Below, piece by piece: positions 34,909 to 43,403 of a DNA stretch of 64,000 nucleotides. This DNA is from OLB9 sp041392785. GTDB taxonomy: Bacteria > Bacteroidota > Bacteroidia > Chitinophagales > Saprospiraceae. Made by a program: the position numbers and the translations under genes. Numbering within the stretch: position 1 is the stretch's first letter; each line of letters opens with the position of its first letter. The stretch covers positions 186,001-250,000 of the forward strand of contig JAWKLK010000003.1 in the NCBI GenBank assembly GCA_041392785.1, given 5' to 3'. The notes beneath the pieces are model-generated. The model saw nothing but the letters and a program-made list of their open reading frames with translations, ran no database searches and was not told where the DNA came from.

Positions 34909-37293
34909 ATGAAAGTAAAAGAAATATATCAAAACATGGCTTACGGTCCAGCACCAGAAAGCCATTCTGAAGTGACGGAATACATCCAATCTCATAAAGG
35001 ACAGTTTAATCTTTTTATTGATGGAAAATGGCAGCTTGCTACATCTGGGGATTTTTTTGAATCAAGAAATCCTTCCAATAAAAAAGTATTGGCAAAAATT
35101 TCAAATGCCAATGAAAAAGATGTAGATAAAGCAGTAAAAGCCGCCCAAAAAGCGCAAAAGTCTTGGGCTAAACTTTCAGGGCATGAAAGGGCCAGATATT
35201 TGTATGCATTGGCACGACAAATTCAAAAGCACTCTAGACTTTTTGCAGTACTCGAGTCTATGGACAATGGAAAACCTATACGTGAGACAAGAGATATTGA
35301 CATTCCACTCGTGGCGAGACATTTCTATCACCACGCAGGCTGGGCACAGCTCATGGATACAAAACTTTCTGATTATGAACCACTTGGCGTTATTGGTCAA
35401 ATCATTCCTTGGAATTTTCCGCTACTGATGTTGTCTTGGAAAATTGCACCTGCACTTGCGATGGGCAATACTGTCGTATTAAAACCAGCAGAATTTACTT
35501 CGCTTACAGCATTACTCTTTGCTGATATCTGCGCCAAAATAAAGCTTCCACCAGGTGTCATCAACATTGTAACAGGTTTTGGACCTACGGGGGCAGCTTT
35601 GGTAAAACATCCTGATGTCCAAAAAATTGCTTTCACAGGATCTACTGAAGTAGGTAAAATCATCAGAAAAGCAACTGCGGGAACAGGTAAAAAAGTGTCT
35701 TTGGAGCTTGGTGGAAAATCTCCATTCATTGTATTTGAAGATGCTGATTTGGATTCAGTAGTTGAGGGATTGGTTGACGCCATATGGTTCAATCAAGGAC
35801 AGGTATGTTGCGCAGGATCAAGATTATTGGTACAAGAAAGTATAGCAGAAAAACTGTACACAAAAATCAGGGCAAGAATGGAAACCCTCCGTGTCGGTGA
35901 TGCTCTGGATAAAAATATAGATATTGGAGCCATTGTGGATGAAGTTCAAGTCAGCACCATTGACGGTTATGTACAATTAGGCATAAAGGAAGGTAACACA
36001 GTATGGCAACCTACATGGTCTTGTCCTTCTGATGGGTATTACTATCCTCCTACCCTATTTACCAATGTAGGCACCTCATCTACCATAGCTAGAGAAGAGA
36101 TTTTTGGTCCTGTATTAGTGGCTATGGCATTCAGATCACATTCAGAAGCAGTAAAACTCGCCAACAACACGCGATATGGCCTCGCATGCTCAATATGGAC
36201 AGAAAATATCAATTTAGCTTTGGATATTGCTCCGCAAATCAAAGCGGGCACCATCTGGGTTAATTGTTCAAATATTTTTGATGCAGGATCGGGATTTGGT
36301 GGATATAGAGAATCAGGATTCGGTAGAGAAGGTGGACAGGAAGGTCTTTATGAATATATAAAATCTAAAGCTATAGGCTCATGGTCAACTACTCCAGCAA
36401 TCGTAAAGAATGTCAAAATTGACCCAACAGTCAAAATTGCAAAAATAGAAATTGACAGAACTGCAAAAATGTATATTGGCGGTAAGCAAGCTCGTCCCGA
36501 TGGTGGATATTCCATAGAAATCAAAGACAGCTATGGCAATTTTATCGACGAGGTATCTAAGGGCAATAGAAAAGACATCAGAAATGCTGTAGAAGCAGCT
36601 CATGCTGGAACTCAATGGAAATCCATGACTGGCCATGCGAGAGCACAGGTCCTATATTTTATTGCAGAGAATTTATCAGCTCGAAGTGATGAATTTGCTA
36701 AAAGGATTGCACAACAGACCAATATCTCACTGGATGATGCTATGCATGAAGTACAGGTATCCATAGAAAGGATTTATTTCTATGCAGCGTATGCCGATAA
36801 ATATGATGGTAAAGTACATAGTACTACACAACGATTTGTGACTTTAGCCATGAATGAATCTGTAGGTGTCGTTGGAATCATTTGTCCAAATGAAAATCCA
36901 TTGTTGGGTTTTGTCTCTACAGTAATTCCAGCCATAGCAATGGGCAATACAACTGTGGTGGTACCGTCAGAAATATTTCCATTGTCAGCAACAGATTTCT
37001 ATCAGATACTTGAAACATCTGATGTACCCGCTGGAACGATTAATATAATCACTGGTAATAAAGCAGAATTGACCAAAGAATTGGCAAAACATGATGATGT
37101 AGATGGCCTCTGGTATTGGGGTAGTGCTGAAGGTAGCAAGGAGGTAGAATCACTTTCTACCGATAATCTCAAACGTACTTGGGTCAACTACGGCAAATTT
37201 CCAAATTGGCTGGATAATTATCAGGGACAAGGAGAAGAATTTTTGCGCCACGCTTCAGAAGTAAAAAATATTTGGATTCCATACGGTGCTTAG
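34909..37293 (+). CDS. Double-domain aldehyde dehydrogenase
   Basis: The 794-residue protein contains two ALDH-type regions. The first (about residues 30-490) is complete: the NAD-binding segment is IPWNFPLLMLSWKIAPALA, the catalytic Glu is in LELGGKSPF and the catalytic Cys is in FNQGQVCCAGSR (near residue 298). The second (about residues 520-790) repeats the first half of the fold (VGIICPNENPLLGFVSTVIP) but lacks the catalytic Cys segment, so it is likely structural. Directly downstream of deoC, it most probably converts acetaldehyde from deoxyribose cleavage to acetate. ALDH genes with such a second inactive domain are known next to deoC in other bacteria. Confidence 0.9.
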   Translation: MKVKEIYQNMAYGPAPESHSEVTEYIQSHKGQFNLFIDGKWQLATSGDFFESRNPSNKKVLAKISNANEKDVDKAVKAAQKAQKSWAKLSGHERARYLYALARQIQKHSRLFAVLESMDNGKPIRETRDIDIPLVARHFYHHAGWAQLMDTKLSDYEPLGVIGQIIPWNFPLLMLSWKIAPALAMGNTVVLKPAEFTSLTALLFADICAKIKLPPGVINIVTGFGPTGAALVKHPDVQKIAFTGSTEVGKIIRKATAGTGKKVSLELGGKSPFIVFEDADLDSVVEGLVDAIWFNQGQVCCAGSRLLVQESIAEKLYTKIRARMETLRVGDALDKNIDIGAIVDEVQVSTIDGYVQLGIKEGNTVWQPTWSCPSDGYYYPPTLFTNVGTSSTIAREEIFGPVLVAMAFRSHSEAVKLANNTRYGLACSIWTENINLALDIAPQIKAGTIWVNCSNIFDAGSGFGGYRESGFGREGGQEGLYEYIKSKAIGSWSTTPAIVKNVKIDPTVKIAKIEIDRTAKMYIGGKQARPDGGYSIEIKDSYGNFIDEVSKGNRKDIRNAVEAAHAGTQWKSMTGHARAQVLYFIAENLSARSDEFAKRIAQQTNISLDDAMHEVQVSIERIYFYAAYADKYDGKVHSTTQRFVTLAMNESVGVVGIICPNENPLLGFVSTVIPAIAMGNTTVVVPSEIFPLSATDFYQILETSDVPAGTINIITGNKAELTKELAKHDDVDGLWYWGSAEGSKEVESLSTDNLKRTWVNYGKFPNWLDNYQGQGEEFLRHASEVKNIWIPYGA

Positions 37294-37326
37294 AAAATAG
37301 GTGTGCATTATTGTCAAAACAAGTTA

Positions 37327-38934
37327 TTATACATTCATATTATCTAAGAAAGCCTTAACTTTCTTTTCTAGTGTAAAAAATCTTCTTTTACTCAGATGTT
37401 TAATAGTTTGTTTTATGGTTTCTATTGACGAAATTTCTGTTTGATCCACAGTCAATTCATATAACTTTTTTAGATATAACTCCTCTAGCCTTTGGGTGTC
37501 ATGATTGTGCAACCAAATATCATTCTCTTGTACATCGTAGATATTTCCATTTAAGGATAAATGCATAAAAGCATCTTGCCATAAGTCCATTTGATTGAAA
37601 AAACCAAAAAGCTTTTTGGTATCTTTATCCTTTATTAACTGTTGTTTTATATCGGATAAAACTTTGGCATATTGTGTGTCAGAAAAATTATCCTTAACCA
37701 CCTCCAGATACACGGTATTTTTGGATATAAGAAAAGCCTTAACGGCCAAAAAACGGACCTTAGCAAATTTTTTCTCTGTGATATAACCATACAATAGCCT
37801 GTGTATAACTTGGAAATTATTAGTATGATCGCCAAACACAGTTTCTGCAAGTTTTAGGCCTATACTTGTCTTTTGTAGTATAACCAAATGATCATAAGTA
37901 GGTAAAACACAAAGTGGATATTCTCCACAAATTTTCAAAATTGCATCATCTATATCATCCATTTTATACAAAATAAGTGCTAGATATATTGCGCGAGATT
38001 GATCTGTTTTCGTCACAAGTAGTTTATCAAAAAGGATGGTTCTTATTTTGTCTATTAAGGTATAATGCTTTAATTCATACAACAAAATGAATACATTATT
38101 GTGTATTTCGATGATGTTATAATAACTTTTCTCTGCAATTTCCAAAAAAAACTTCACAGCATCGTCTTGCAAGTCTCTAGCAATACCAGGAATAAAAAAA
38201 TTGTACGAAAATGTCTGGAGTCTTTGGGACAATTGCCTCAAATCATAATTATCATTATTTTGAAATAATACATACTCCAATTTATTATAAAGGGATGCAT
38301 ATAATAAAAAAGACTCTCGATAATTCTCAAGAGTAAAAAGGTCTTCGATTTGATGTAAAAAAGTAACTCCAATTTCAAGGAAATATTTCAGTTGAGTAAG
38401 ACTGATTTTTGATCCTACGGATGTTTTTATGGGAATGACATCATTTAAAATGGTTTTGAATTTTGCTGTGTTATCTTTGACTTCAAGGCGGTAAGCAAAA
38501 TTCACCTTCATAGCCAACTGAAATTTTCTATCTCTTTTCGCATATTCTATTAGGAAAGCGTTCAGATCGGCCTTGGGTGTTTGTTCTAAAATCGCCTGAA
38601 TGGTTAACTTATTTACAGGGGATATTGATTGTTTCTTTTTACTCTTTTTATCTTGTTCAAGGAGCATCATGCTTGCCAATGCATGAACACATGGCGCAGA
38701 CAAATCATTCCCACACATACTGCAATTGATCTTTTGACTTCGTTTCTGATAATGGAAGATTTTCACTTCTATAACCGGATTAGCATTGACGATGACAAAA
38801 CTCAAAAGGGCAGATTTTTCTTCTCTTTTGAGCACGCCACCATTTTTAAGGAGCTCTTTTGCGGCTCCAAATAGCTGCTGGTCATACAAATCATCAAAAC
38901 GCAAAATAAAGGTTTGAATTGGTACAATCTGCAA
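37327..38934 (-). CDS. SWIM-like zinc-binding protein, unknown function
   Basis: The ~535-residue product has near residue 75 the segment KINCSMCGNDLSAPCVHALA, resembling a SWIM zinc finger (normally CxC...CxH) but with two residues between the first cysteines. The rest is alpha-helical, possibly repeat-like, with no other recognised domain. The only upstream start, TTG at 38934, overlaps a -7 box (TATTTTTG, 38932-38939), so the real start may be the TTG at 38904. The gene is convergent with the aldehyde dehydrogenase gene. Confidence 0.5.
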   Translation of the reverse strand: MQIVPIQTFILRFDDLYDQQLFGAAKELLKNGGVLKREEKSALLSFVIVNANPVIEVKIFHYQKRSQKINCSMCGNDLSAPCVHALASMMLLEQDKKSKKKQSISPVNKLTIQAILEQTPKADLNAFLIEYAKRDRKFQLAMKVNFAYRLEVKDNTAKFKTILNDVIPIKTSVGSKISLTQLKYFLEIGVTFLHQIEDLFTLENYRESFLLYASLYNKLEYVLFQNNDNYDLRQLSQRLQTFSYNFFIPGIARDLQDDAVKFFLEIAEKSYYNIIEIHNNVFILLYELKHYTLIDKIRTILFDKLLVTKTDQSRAIYLALILYKMDDIDDAILKICGEYPLCVLPTYDHLVILQKTSIGLKLAETVFGDHTNNFQVIHRLLYGYITEKKFAKVRFLAVKAFLISKNTVYLEVVKDNFSDTQYAKVLSDIKQQLIKDKDTKKLFGFFNQMDLWQDAFMHLSLNGNIYDVQENDIWLHNHDTQRLEELYLKKLYELTVDQTEISSIETIKQTIKHLSKRRFFTLEKKVKAFLDNMNV

Positions 38935-39167
38935 AAATACATCAAGATTGTGTAGAATGGGTAATAATTAAAGATCAAAATAGCCCAATATGCTTTTGCA
39001 TGCTAAATATTTAATGGAGAACAAGTTTGATATGATAATTTAAAATGATTGAAGAACAATAGTTAAATACGTTACAAATAATTGAAAAAAAAATAAATCG
39101 AATACTAAATAAAAAGTAAATTCTTGTACCCACCTGCATACCCCCTAACATTGTCCAAAAATATCAG

Positions 39168-39175
39168 TACCTTTG
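39168..39175 (+). promoter_or_regulatory. -7 promoter box of the DEAD-box helicase gene
   Basis: TACCTTTG matches TAnnTTTG. A TTG occurs at 39151, slightly closer than the usual -33 position. The leader to the ATG at 39222 would be about 42 nt. Confidence 0.55.
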
Positions 39176-39221
39176 CCACTGAATTTTAATATTTTACACA
39201 TTACGAATAGTATTTACTCGA

Positions 39222-40460
39222 ATGACATTTGAAGAATTGGGGTTGGACGAAAGAATAATTGAAGCTATTTCATACATGGGATTTACGGAGGCTACGCCTA
39301 TACAAGAGCAAGCAATACCCGAGATTATGAAAGGAAATGACCTCATTGCTTGCGCACAAACTGGCACTGGAAAGACAGCAGCATTTATGTTGCCTCTGCT
39401 CCACAAACTCTCTTTGGAACCACATAATGGTACAAGTACTTTGGTCATTGTACCTACGCGGGAGTTGGCATTGCAAATAGACCAGCAGATCCAAGCATTT
39501 GCTTATTTTATACCTGTAGAATCTATTGCTATATACGGTGGCGGCTCTGCCAACGAATGGGAGGTTCAGAAAAAAGGCTTAGAAAGTCATGCAGACATTA
39601 TCATAGCTACTCCAGGCAAATTGATAAGCCATATTAACATGAAAAATGTTCGTTTTGACAATCTAAAATTTCTTATTTTTGATGAAGCTGACCGAATGCT
39701 AGATATGGGCTTTTATGATGATATCATGAAAATCATCAAAGCTATTCCCAAAAGTAGACAAACCCTCATGTTTAGTGCCACTATGCCACCTAAAATGAGA
39801 GATTTAGCAAAGCAAAATACAAGAAATCCTTCAGAAATATCTATAGCTATCAGCAAACCTTCAGAGGCAATTTTGCAAGCAGCTTACATGGTCAATGATC
39901 CACATAAAGCTATGCTGATCAAGCGTTTGATTGCAGACAAACCAGCTATTGACAGCATCATTATATTTTCTTCCACAAAAAAAGATGTCAGTACAATTAC
40001 GAGAACACTAAGCGGATCGAATTACAATGTCGAAGGTATTTCTTCAGACCTTGATCAAACGCAGAGAGAAGAAGTTTTAATGCGATTCAGATCAAAATCT
40101 ACGAGAGTTTTGGTGGCTACAGATGTGATGGCTCGTGGTATCGATATCAAAGACATTCAATTGGTAATCAACTATTCAGTGCCAAAAGATGCTGAAGATT
40201 ATATTCATAGGATCGGACGTACTGCACGTGCTTCTGCTTCAGGTGTAGCTATAACTCTCGTCAATGAAAATGAAATGTATGACTTACTCCAAATTGAAAA
40301 ACTGATAGGAAAAGACATTTTAAAACTGATGATTCCTACCGATATAGGTATCAGCCCAGAATGGAATCCTACTAGAAAAAGAACTTTTGTTAAAAAATTC
40401 AGTCCTAAGCCTAAATCCAAGTCGAAACCAATGCATAAGTACAAACCTAAAAAGGACTGA
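39222..40460 (+). CDS. DEAD-box RNA helicase (RhlE-like)
   Basis: This is an ATP-dependent RNA helicase of 412 residues with all the usual motifs: Q motif ATPIQEQAIP, motif I AQTGTGKTAAF, Ia PTRELALQ, GG and TPGKL, II DEAD, III SAT, and in the second RecA domain VATDVMARGIDI and HRIGRTARA. The tail (last ~30 residues) is basic and Lys/Pro/Ser-rich, as in RhlE-type helicases that act in ribosome assembly or at low temperature. The assignment to RhlE is by resemblance only. The gene is monocistronic. Confidence 0.92.
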   Translation: MTFEELGLDERIIEAISYMGFTEATPIQEQAIPEIMKGNDLIACAQTGTGKTAAFMLPLLHKLSLEPHNGTSTLVIVPTRELALQIDQQIQAFAYFIPVESIAIYGGGSANEWEVQKKGLESHADIIIATPGKLISHINMKNVRFDNLKFLIFDEADRMLDMGFYDDIMKIIKAIPKSRQTLMFSATMPPKMRDLAKQNTRNPSEISIAISKPSEAILQAAYMVNDPHKAMLIKRLIADKPAIDSIIIFSSTKKDVSTITRTLSGSNYNVEGISSDLDQTQREEVLMRFRSKSTRVLVATDVMARGIDIKDIQLVINYSVPKDAEDYIHRIGRTARASASGVAITLVNENEMYDLLQIEKLIGKDILKLMIPTDIGISPEWNPTRKRTFVKKFSPKPKSKSKPMHKYKPKKD

Positions 40461-40533
40461 TTAGCTATCAGCTAACCAAGTCAGAAAATAAGGTTGATAG
40501 AGTCAAGGGTTTAGATAAAAAGCAGTTTAAGCT

Positions 40534-41076
40534 CTAAAGTTGTGCTAACTTTGACTGTATTTCATTAATAAATGCACCAAAGGCTGTCTTTTGCTCTGGA
40601 TTGACAAGACTATCTCCTTCAAAATTTTTATAAAAAAATGGTAAAGCAAAGTGACCTAGTACTTTTGCACCATGGCGAGGCATTCTGTCAATTGCCGCTG
40701 TCAAAACCGATAAGCCACCTCTGGACCCACTTGATGTTGACAATAAAATAGTAGGCTTTTCCTGGAATATTTTTGGTTCAATGCGTGATGCCCAATCGAA
40801 CAAATTTTTAAACGACGCGGTATAACTTCCATTATGCTCAGCAAAAGAAATGATAATAATATCAGCCTCGCTAAACACTTGGAAAAAGGCATAAACAGAC
40901 TCAGGATACCCTTTCTCTTTTTCTACATCGATAGTAAAAAGTGGTACATCAAAAGAATTCAAATCCAAGATATTCACTTTATCATCTTTGCCTGCCAGCT
41001 CCATTGCAGCATATTCTGCAAATCTCTTATTTATAGATGTTTTACTATGTGAAGCCCCAAAAGCTAATATTTTCAT
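40534..41076 (-). CDS. NADPH-dependent FMN reductase-family protein
   Basis: A 180-residue flavodoxin-fold protein. It starts with KILAFGASHSKTSINKRFA (phosphate-binding loop for FMN) and has SFAEHNGSYTASFKNLFDW and LLSTSSGSRGG, the marks of the NAD(P)H-dependent FMN reductase/azoreductase family (PF03358). It probably reduces FMN, quinones or similar acceptors in the cytoplasm. It has its own promoter box at 41126-41133 and is separated from uvrC by 59 nt. Confidence 0.85.
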   Translation of the reverse strand: MKILAFGASHSKTSINKRFAEYAAMELAGKDDKVNILDLNSFDVPLFTIDVEKEKGYPESVYAFFQVFSEADIIIISFAEHNGSYTASFKNLFDWASRIEPKIFQEKPTILLSTSSGSRGGLSVLTAAIDRMPRHGAKVLGHFALPFFYKNFEGDSLVNPEQKTAFGAFINEIQSKLAQL

Positions 41077-41125
41077 TTTCGTTCCCTTTTATAAGATAAC
41101 ATTCCAAATAAAATATTTGTTGTAA

Positions 41126-41133
41126 CAAATGTA
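41126..41133 (-). promoter_or_regulatory. -7 promoter box of the FMN reductase gene
   Basis: The minus-strand sequence TACATTTG matches TAnnTTTG about 50 nt before the start, directly behind the uvrC stop. Confidence 0.55.
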
Positions 41134-41135
41134 CT

Positions 41136-42932
41136 TTATTCATTAAAGTAATTTACAATTTTCTTAGCGTTTTTATCACCTACTATTAACACAATTTCTT
41201 CCAATGAAGCATCTTTAATTCTTTGTACAGATCCGAAGGCCTTAAGTAATTTTTCAGCATTTATCTTCCCTATTCCTGAAATATTTGTGAGTTGTGTGCC
41301 AAGAAAATTCTTTGATCTCAGATCCCTATGAAAAGAAATAGCAAACCTATGTGCTTCGTTTCTAGCGTGTTGTATAAGCTTCAGAGATTCGGATTTTTTA
41401 TTGATATAAAGAGGTATAGGATCATTTGGGAAAAATATTTCTTCCAATCTTTTAGCAATTCCTATTACAGTAAGTGAGTTTTGGATTCCAAGAGACTCTA
41501 TACTTTCCATGGCAGCACTCAGTTGACCTTTGCCACCATCGATTATGATGAGTTGTGGTAGTGAGCTACCCTCATCCATCAACCTTTTATACCGCCTATA
41601 AACCACTTCTTTCATGGAGGCGAAGTCATTAGGGCCCTCTACGGATTTTACTTTGAAATGACGATAATCTTTTTTACTCGGTTTTGCATTTTTAAAAACC
41701 ACACAACTTGACACCGGATTTGTGCCCTGGATGTTGGAGTTGTCAAAACATTCAATGTGCATGGGTAAAACTTCCATCCGAAGATCATATTGTAGGGTCT
41801 CAAGTATGCGTTGCTCAGATGACTGCTTTTTACGAGCAGATAAATCCCTTTTGAGTTGAAGTACATAGTAATCTATATTTTGTAAAGCCATTTCTAACAA
41901 CTTCACTTTTTCTCCTCTTGCTGGTACTGTTACGTTTATACTCAAATCAGAAAGAATGGCGGCTTCTTGCACGATGATTTCTTTTGCTTGGCTAGAAAAC
42001 TTTTCTCTTATTTCAGGAATGGCAAAGGATAAAATATCAGAAACATCATCATCCAAATTCATCATGAAATGTACAATATCCGTATTAACAACTGCACCAT
42101 TTACCACTTTCATATAATGCACATACGCTGTTTTATCATCCTTTTTCACTGCAAATACATCGACATCACCCAGTTTGGTACTCATCACAGTAGACGTAGC
42201 TTGGTAGTCCTCAAGAATTTCCATTTTTTCCTTAAATCCTTGTGCTACTTCATATTCTAAATGCTCAGCGTGATATCGCATTCTTTCAGAAATGTACTTA
42301 CGGACCTCTTTAAAATCCCCTTTCAAAATGTTTTTTACTTGCAAGATTTTGGAATTATACTCTTCTTCACTTTCGAAACCTTCGCAAGGCCCTGCACAAT
42401 TGCGGATATGATATTCAAGGCAAATTTTAAATTTTCCTTTTGCTATGCTTTCTGGAGACAGTGCTAAGCTGCAAGTACGCAATTGAAAAAGTTTTTTACT
42501 GATATCAAGCAGTATTTTAGCCTTAAATTTAGATGTATAAGGCCCAAAATATGTGGAACCATCCTTGATAACCCTTCGTGTAAAAAATACTCTTGGAAAT
42601 CTTTCATTTTTGATACAAATATACGTGTAAGTTTTTCCATCCTTGAGCATGATATTGTATCTAGGTTGATATGCTTTGATGAGCGTATTCTCTAGCAATA
42701 AAGCATCATGTTCTGATTCAACTATAGTAAAATCAATCCTACTTGCATGCTTTGTAAGTACGGTGGTTTTATATTGTAGATGGCTTTTCTGTCCAAAATA
42801 GCTAGATAACCTTGACTTTAGATTTTTGGCTTTGCCTACATAAAGGATATTATTGTCGACATCATAGAATCTATACACGCCAGGCAGGGAAGGAATAGAA
42901 TCAGCCATCGCTTTAAAATCTTCATCTTTCAT
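41136..42932 (-). CDS. uvrC: UvrABC system protein C
   Basis: UvrC makes the dual incisions around DNA lesions in nucleotide excision repair. The 598-residue product shows the N-terminal GIY-YIG nuclease (LPGVYRFYDVDNNILYVGKA, with Arg and Glu downstream), a Cys cluster (CLEYHIRNCAGPCEG), the UvrB-binding UVR segment and the RNase H-like C-terminal nuclease (IECFDNSNIQGTNPV, IIDGGKGQL). Tandem helix-hairpin-helix motifs near the end include NISGIGKINAEKLLKAFGSV. Its start overlaps the end of mgsA by 4 nt, so the two are translationally coupled. Confidence 0.95.
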   Translation of the reverse strand: MKDEDFKAMADSIPSLPGVYRFYDVDNNILYVGKAKNLKSRLSSYFGQKSHLQYKTTVLTKHASRIDFTIVESEHDALLLENTLIKAYQPRYNIMLKDGKTYTYICIKNERFPRVFFTRRVIKDGSTYFGPYTSKFKAKILLDISKKLFQLRTCSLALSPESIAKGKFKICLEYHIRNCAGPCEGFESEEEYNSKILQVKNILKGDFKEVRKYISERMRYHAEHLEYEVAQGFKEKMEILEDYQATSTVMSTKLGDVDVFAVKKDDKTAYVHYMKVVNGAVVNTDIVHFMMNLDDDVSDILSFAIPEIREKFSSQAKEIIVQEAAILSDLSINVTVPARGEKVKLLEMALQNIDYYVLQLKRDLSARKKQSSEQRILETLQYDLRMEVLPMHIECFDNSNIQGTNPVSSCVVFKNAKPSKKDYRHFKVKSVEGPNDFASMKEVVYRRYKRLMDEGSSLPQLIIIDGGKGQLSAAMESIESLGIQNSLTVIGIAKRLEEIFFPNDPIPLYINKKSESLKLIQHARNEAHRFAISFHRDLRSKNFLGTQLTNISGIGKINAEKLLKAFGSVQRIKDASLEEIVLIVGDKNAKKIVNYFNE

Positions 42933-43306
42933 AGCAATGATTCACAATGCATACCCTTTAAAATATACATGGCTGATTTTGGATTGGTTGCAAGAGGCAC
43001 ATTGTGTACATCACAAATTCTTAAAAGCATCTGAACATCTGGTTCATGTGGATGCTTATCCAGGGGATCTCTGAAAAAAATCACAGCATCAATATCACTG
43101 GTCGCAATTAATGCTGCTATCTGTGCATCTCCTCCTTTGGGCCCTGACAGAACACAAGTCACATCAAATCCTTCATTTGCAATATGCTTCCCAGTAGTTC
43201 CTGTTGCATAAATTTTTGCATCTTTCAGAAACTGTTTGTTAGCAACAACAAATGAAACCATTTCTGGCTTTTTCCCATCGTGGGCAATAAGTCCTATTCT
43301 TAACAT
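42929..43306 (-). CDS. mgsA: Methylglyoxal synthase
   Basis: MgsA converts dihydroxyacetone phosphate into methylglyoxal and phosphate, bypassing lower glycolysis. The 125-residue product matches the family throughout: IALIAHDGKK-type start (IGLIAHDGKKPEMV), the phosphate-binding TGTTGKHI, LSGPKGGDAQIAALIA with the catalytic Asp, FFRDPLDKHPHEPDVQMLLR, and the C-terminal NVPLATNPKSA. It is upstream of and overlaps uvrC. The leader is very short, since the promoter box ends 8 nt before the ATG. Confidence 0.95.
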   Translation of the reverse strand: MLRIGLIAHDGKKPEMVSFVVANKQFLKDAKIYATGTTGKHIANEGFDVTCVLSGPKGGDAQIAALIATSDIDAVIFFRDPLDKHPHEPDVQMLLRICDVHNVPLATNPKSAMYILKGMHCESLL

Positions 43307-43314
43307 CGATTTAC

Positions 43315-43322
43315 CAAATTTA
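43315..43322 (-). promoter_or_regulatory. -7 promoter box of mgsA-uvrC
   Basis: The minus-strand sequence TAAATTTG matches TAnnTTTG and ends 8 nt before the ATG at 43306. A second match, TACATTTG, lies further upstream at 43388-43395 and could be an alternative promoter with a longer leader. Confidence 0.5.
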
Positions 43323-43403
43323 ATTATTTTTACATTTCAATCCGTGCTTAAGACATAAAAATAAATAATATCAAAATATGTATCACACAAATGTAGTACA
43401 CAT

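Noticed and set aside
40461..40475. TTAGCT-ATC-AGCTAA hairpin after the helicase gene
   Set aside because: Only a 6-bp A+T-rich stem without a following T-run, so not a convincing terminator.
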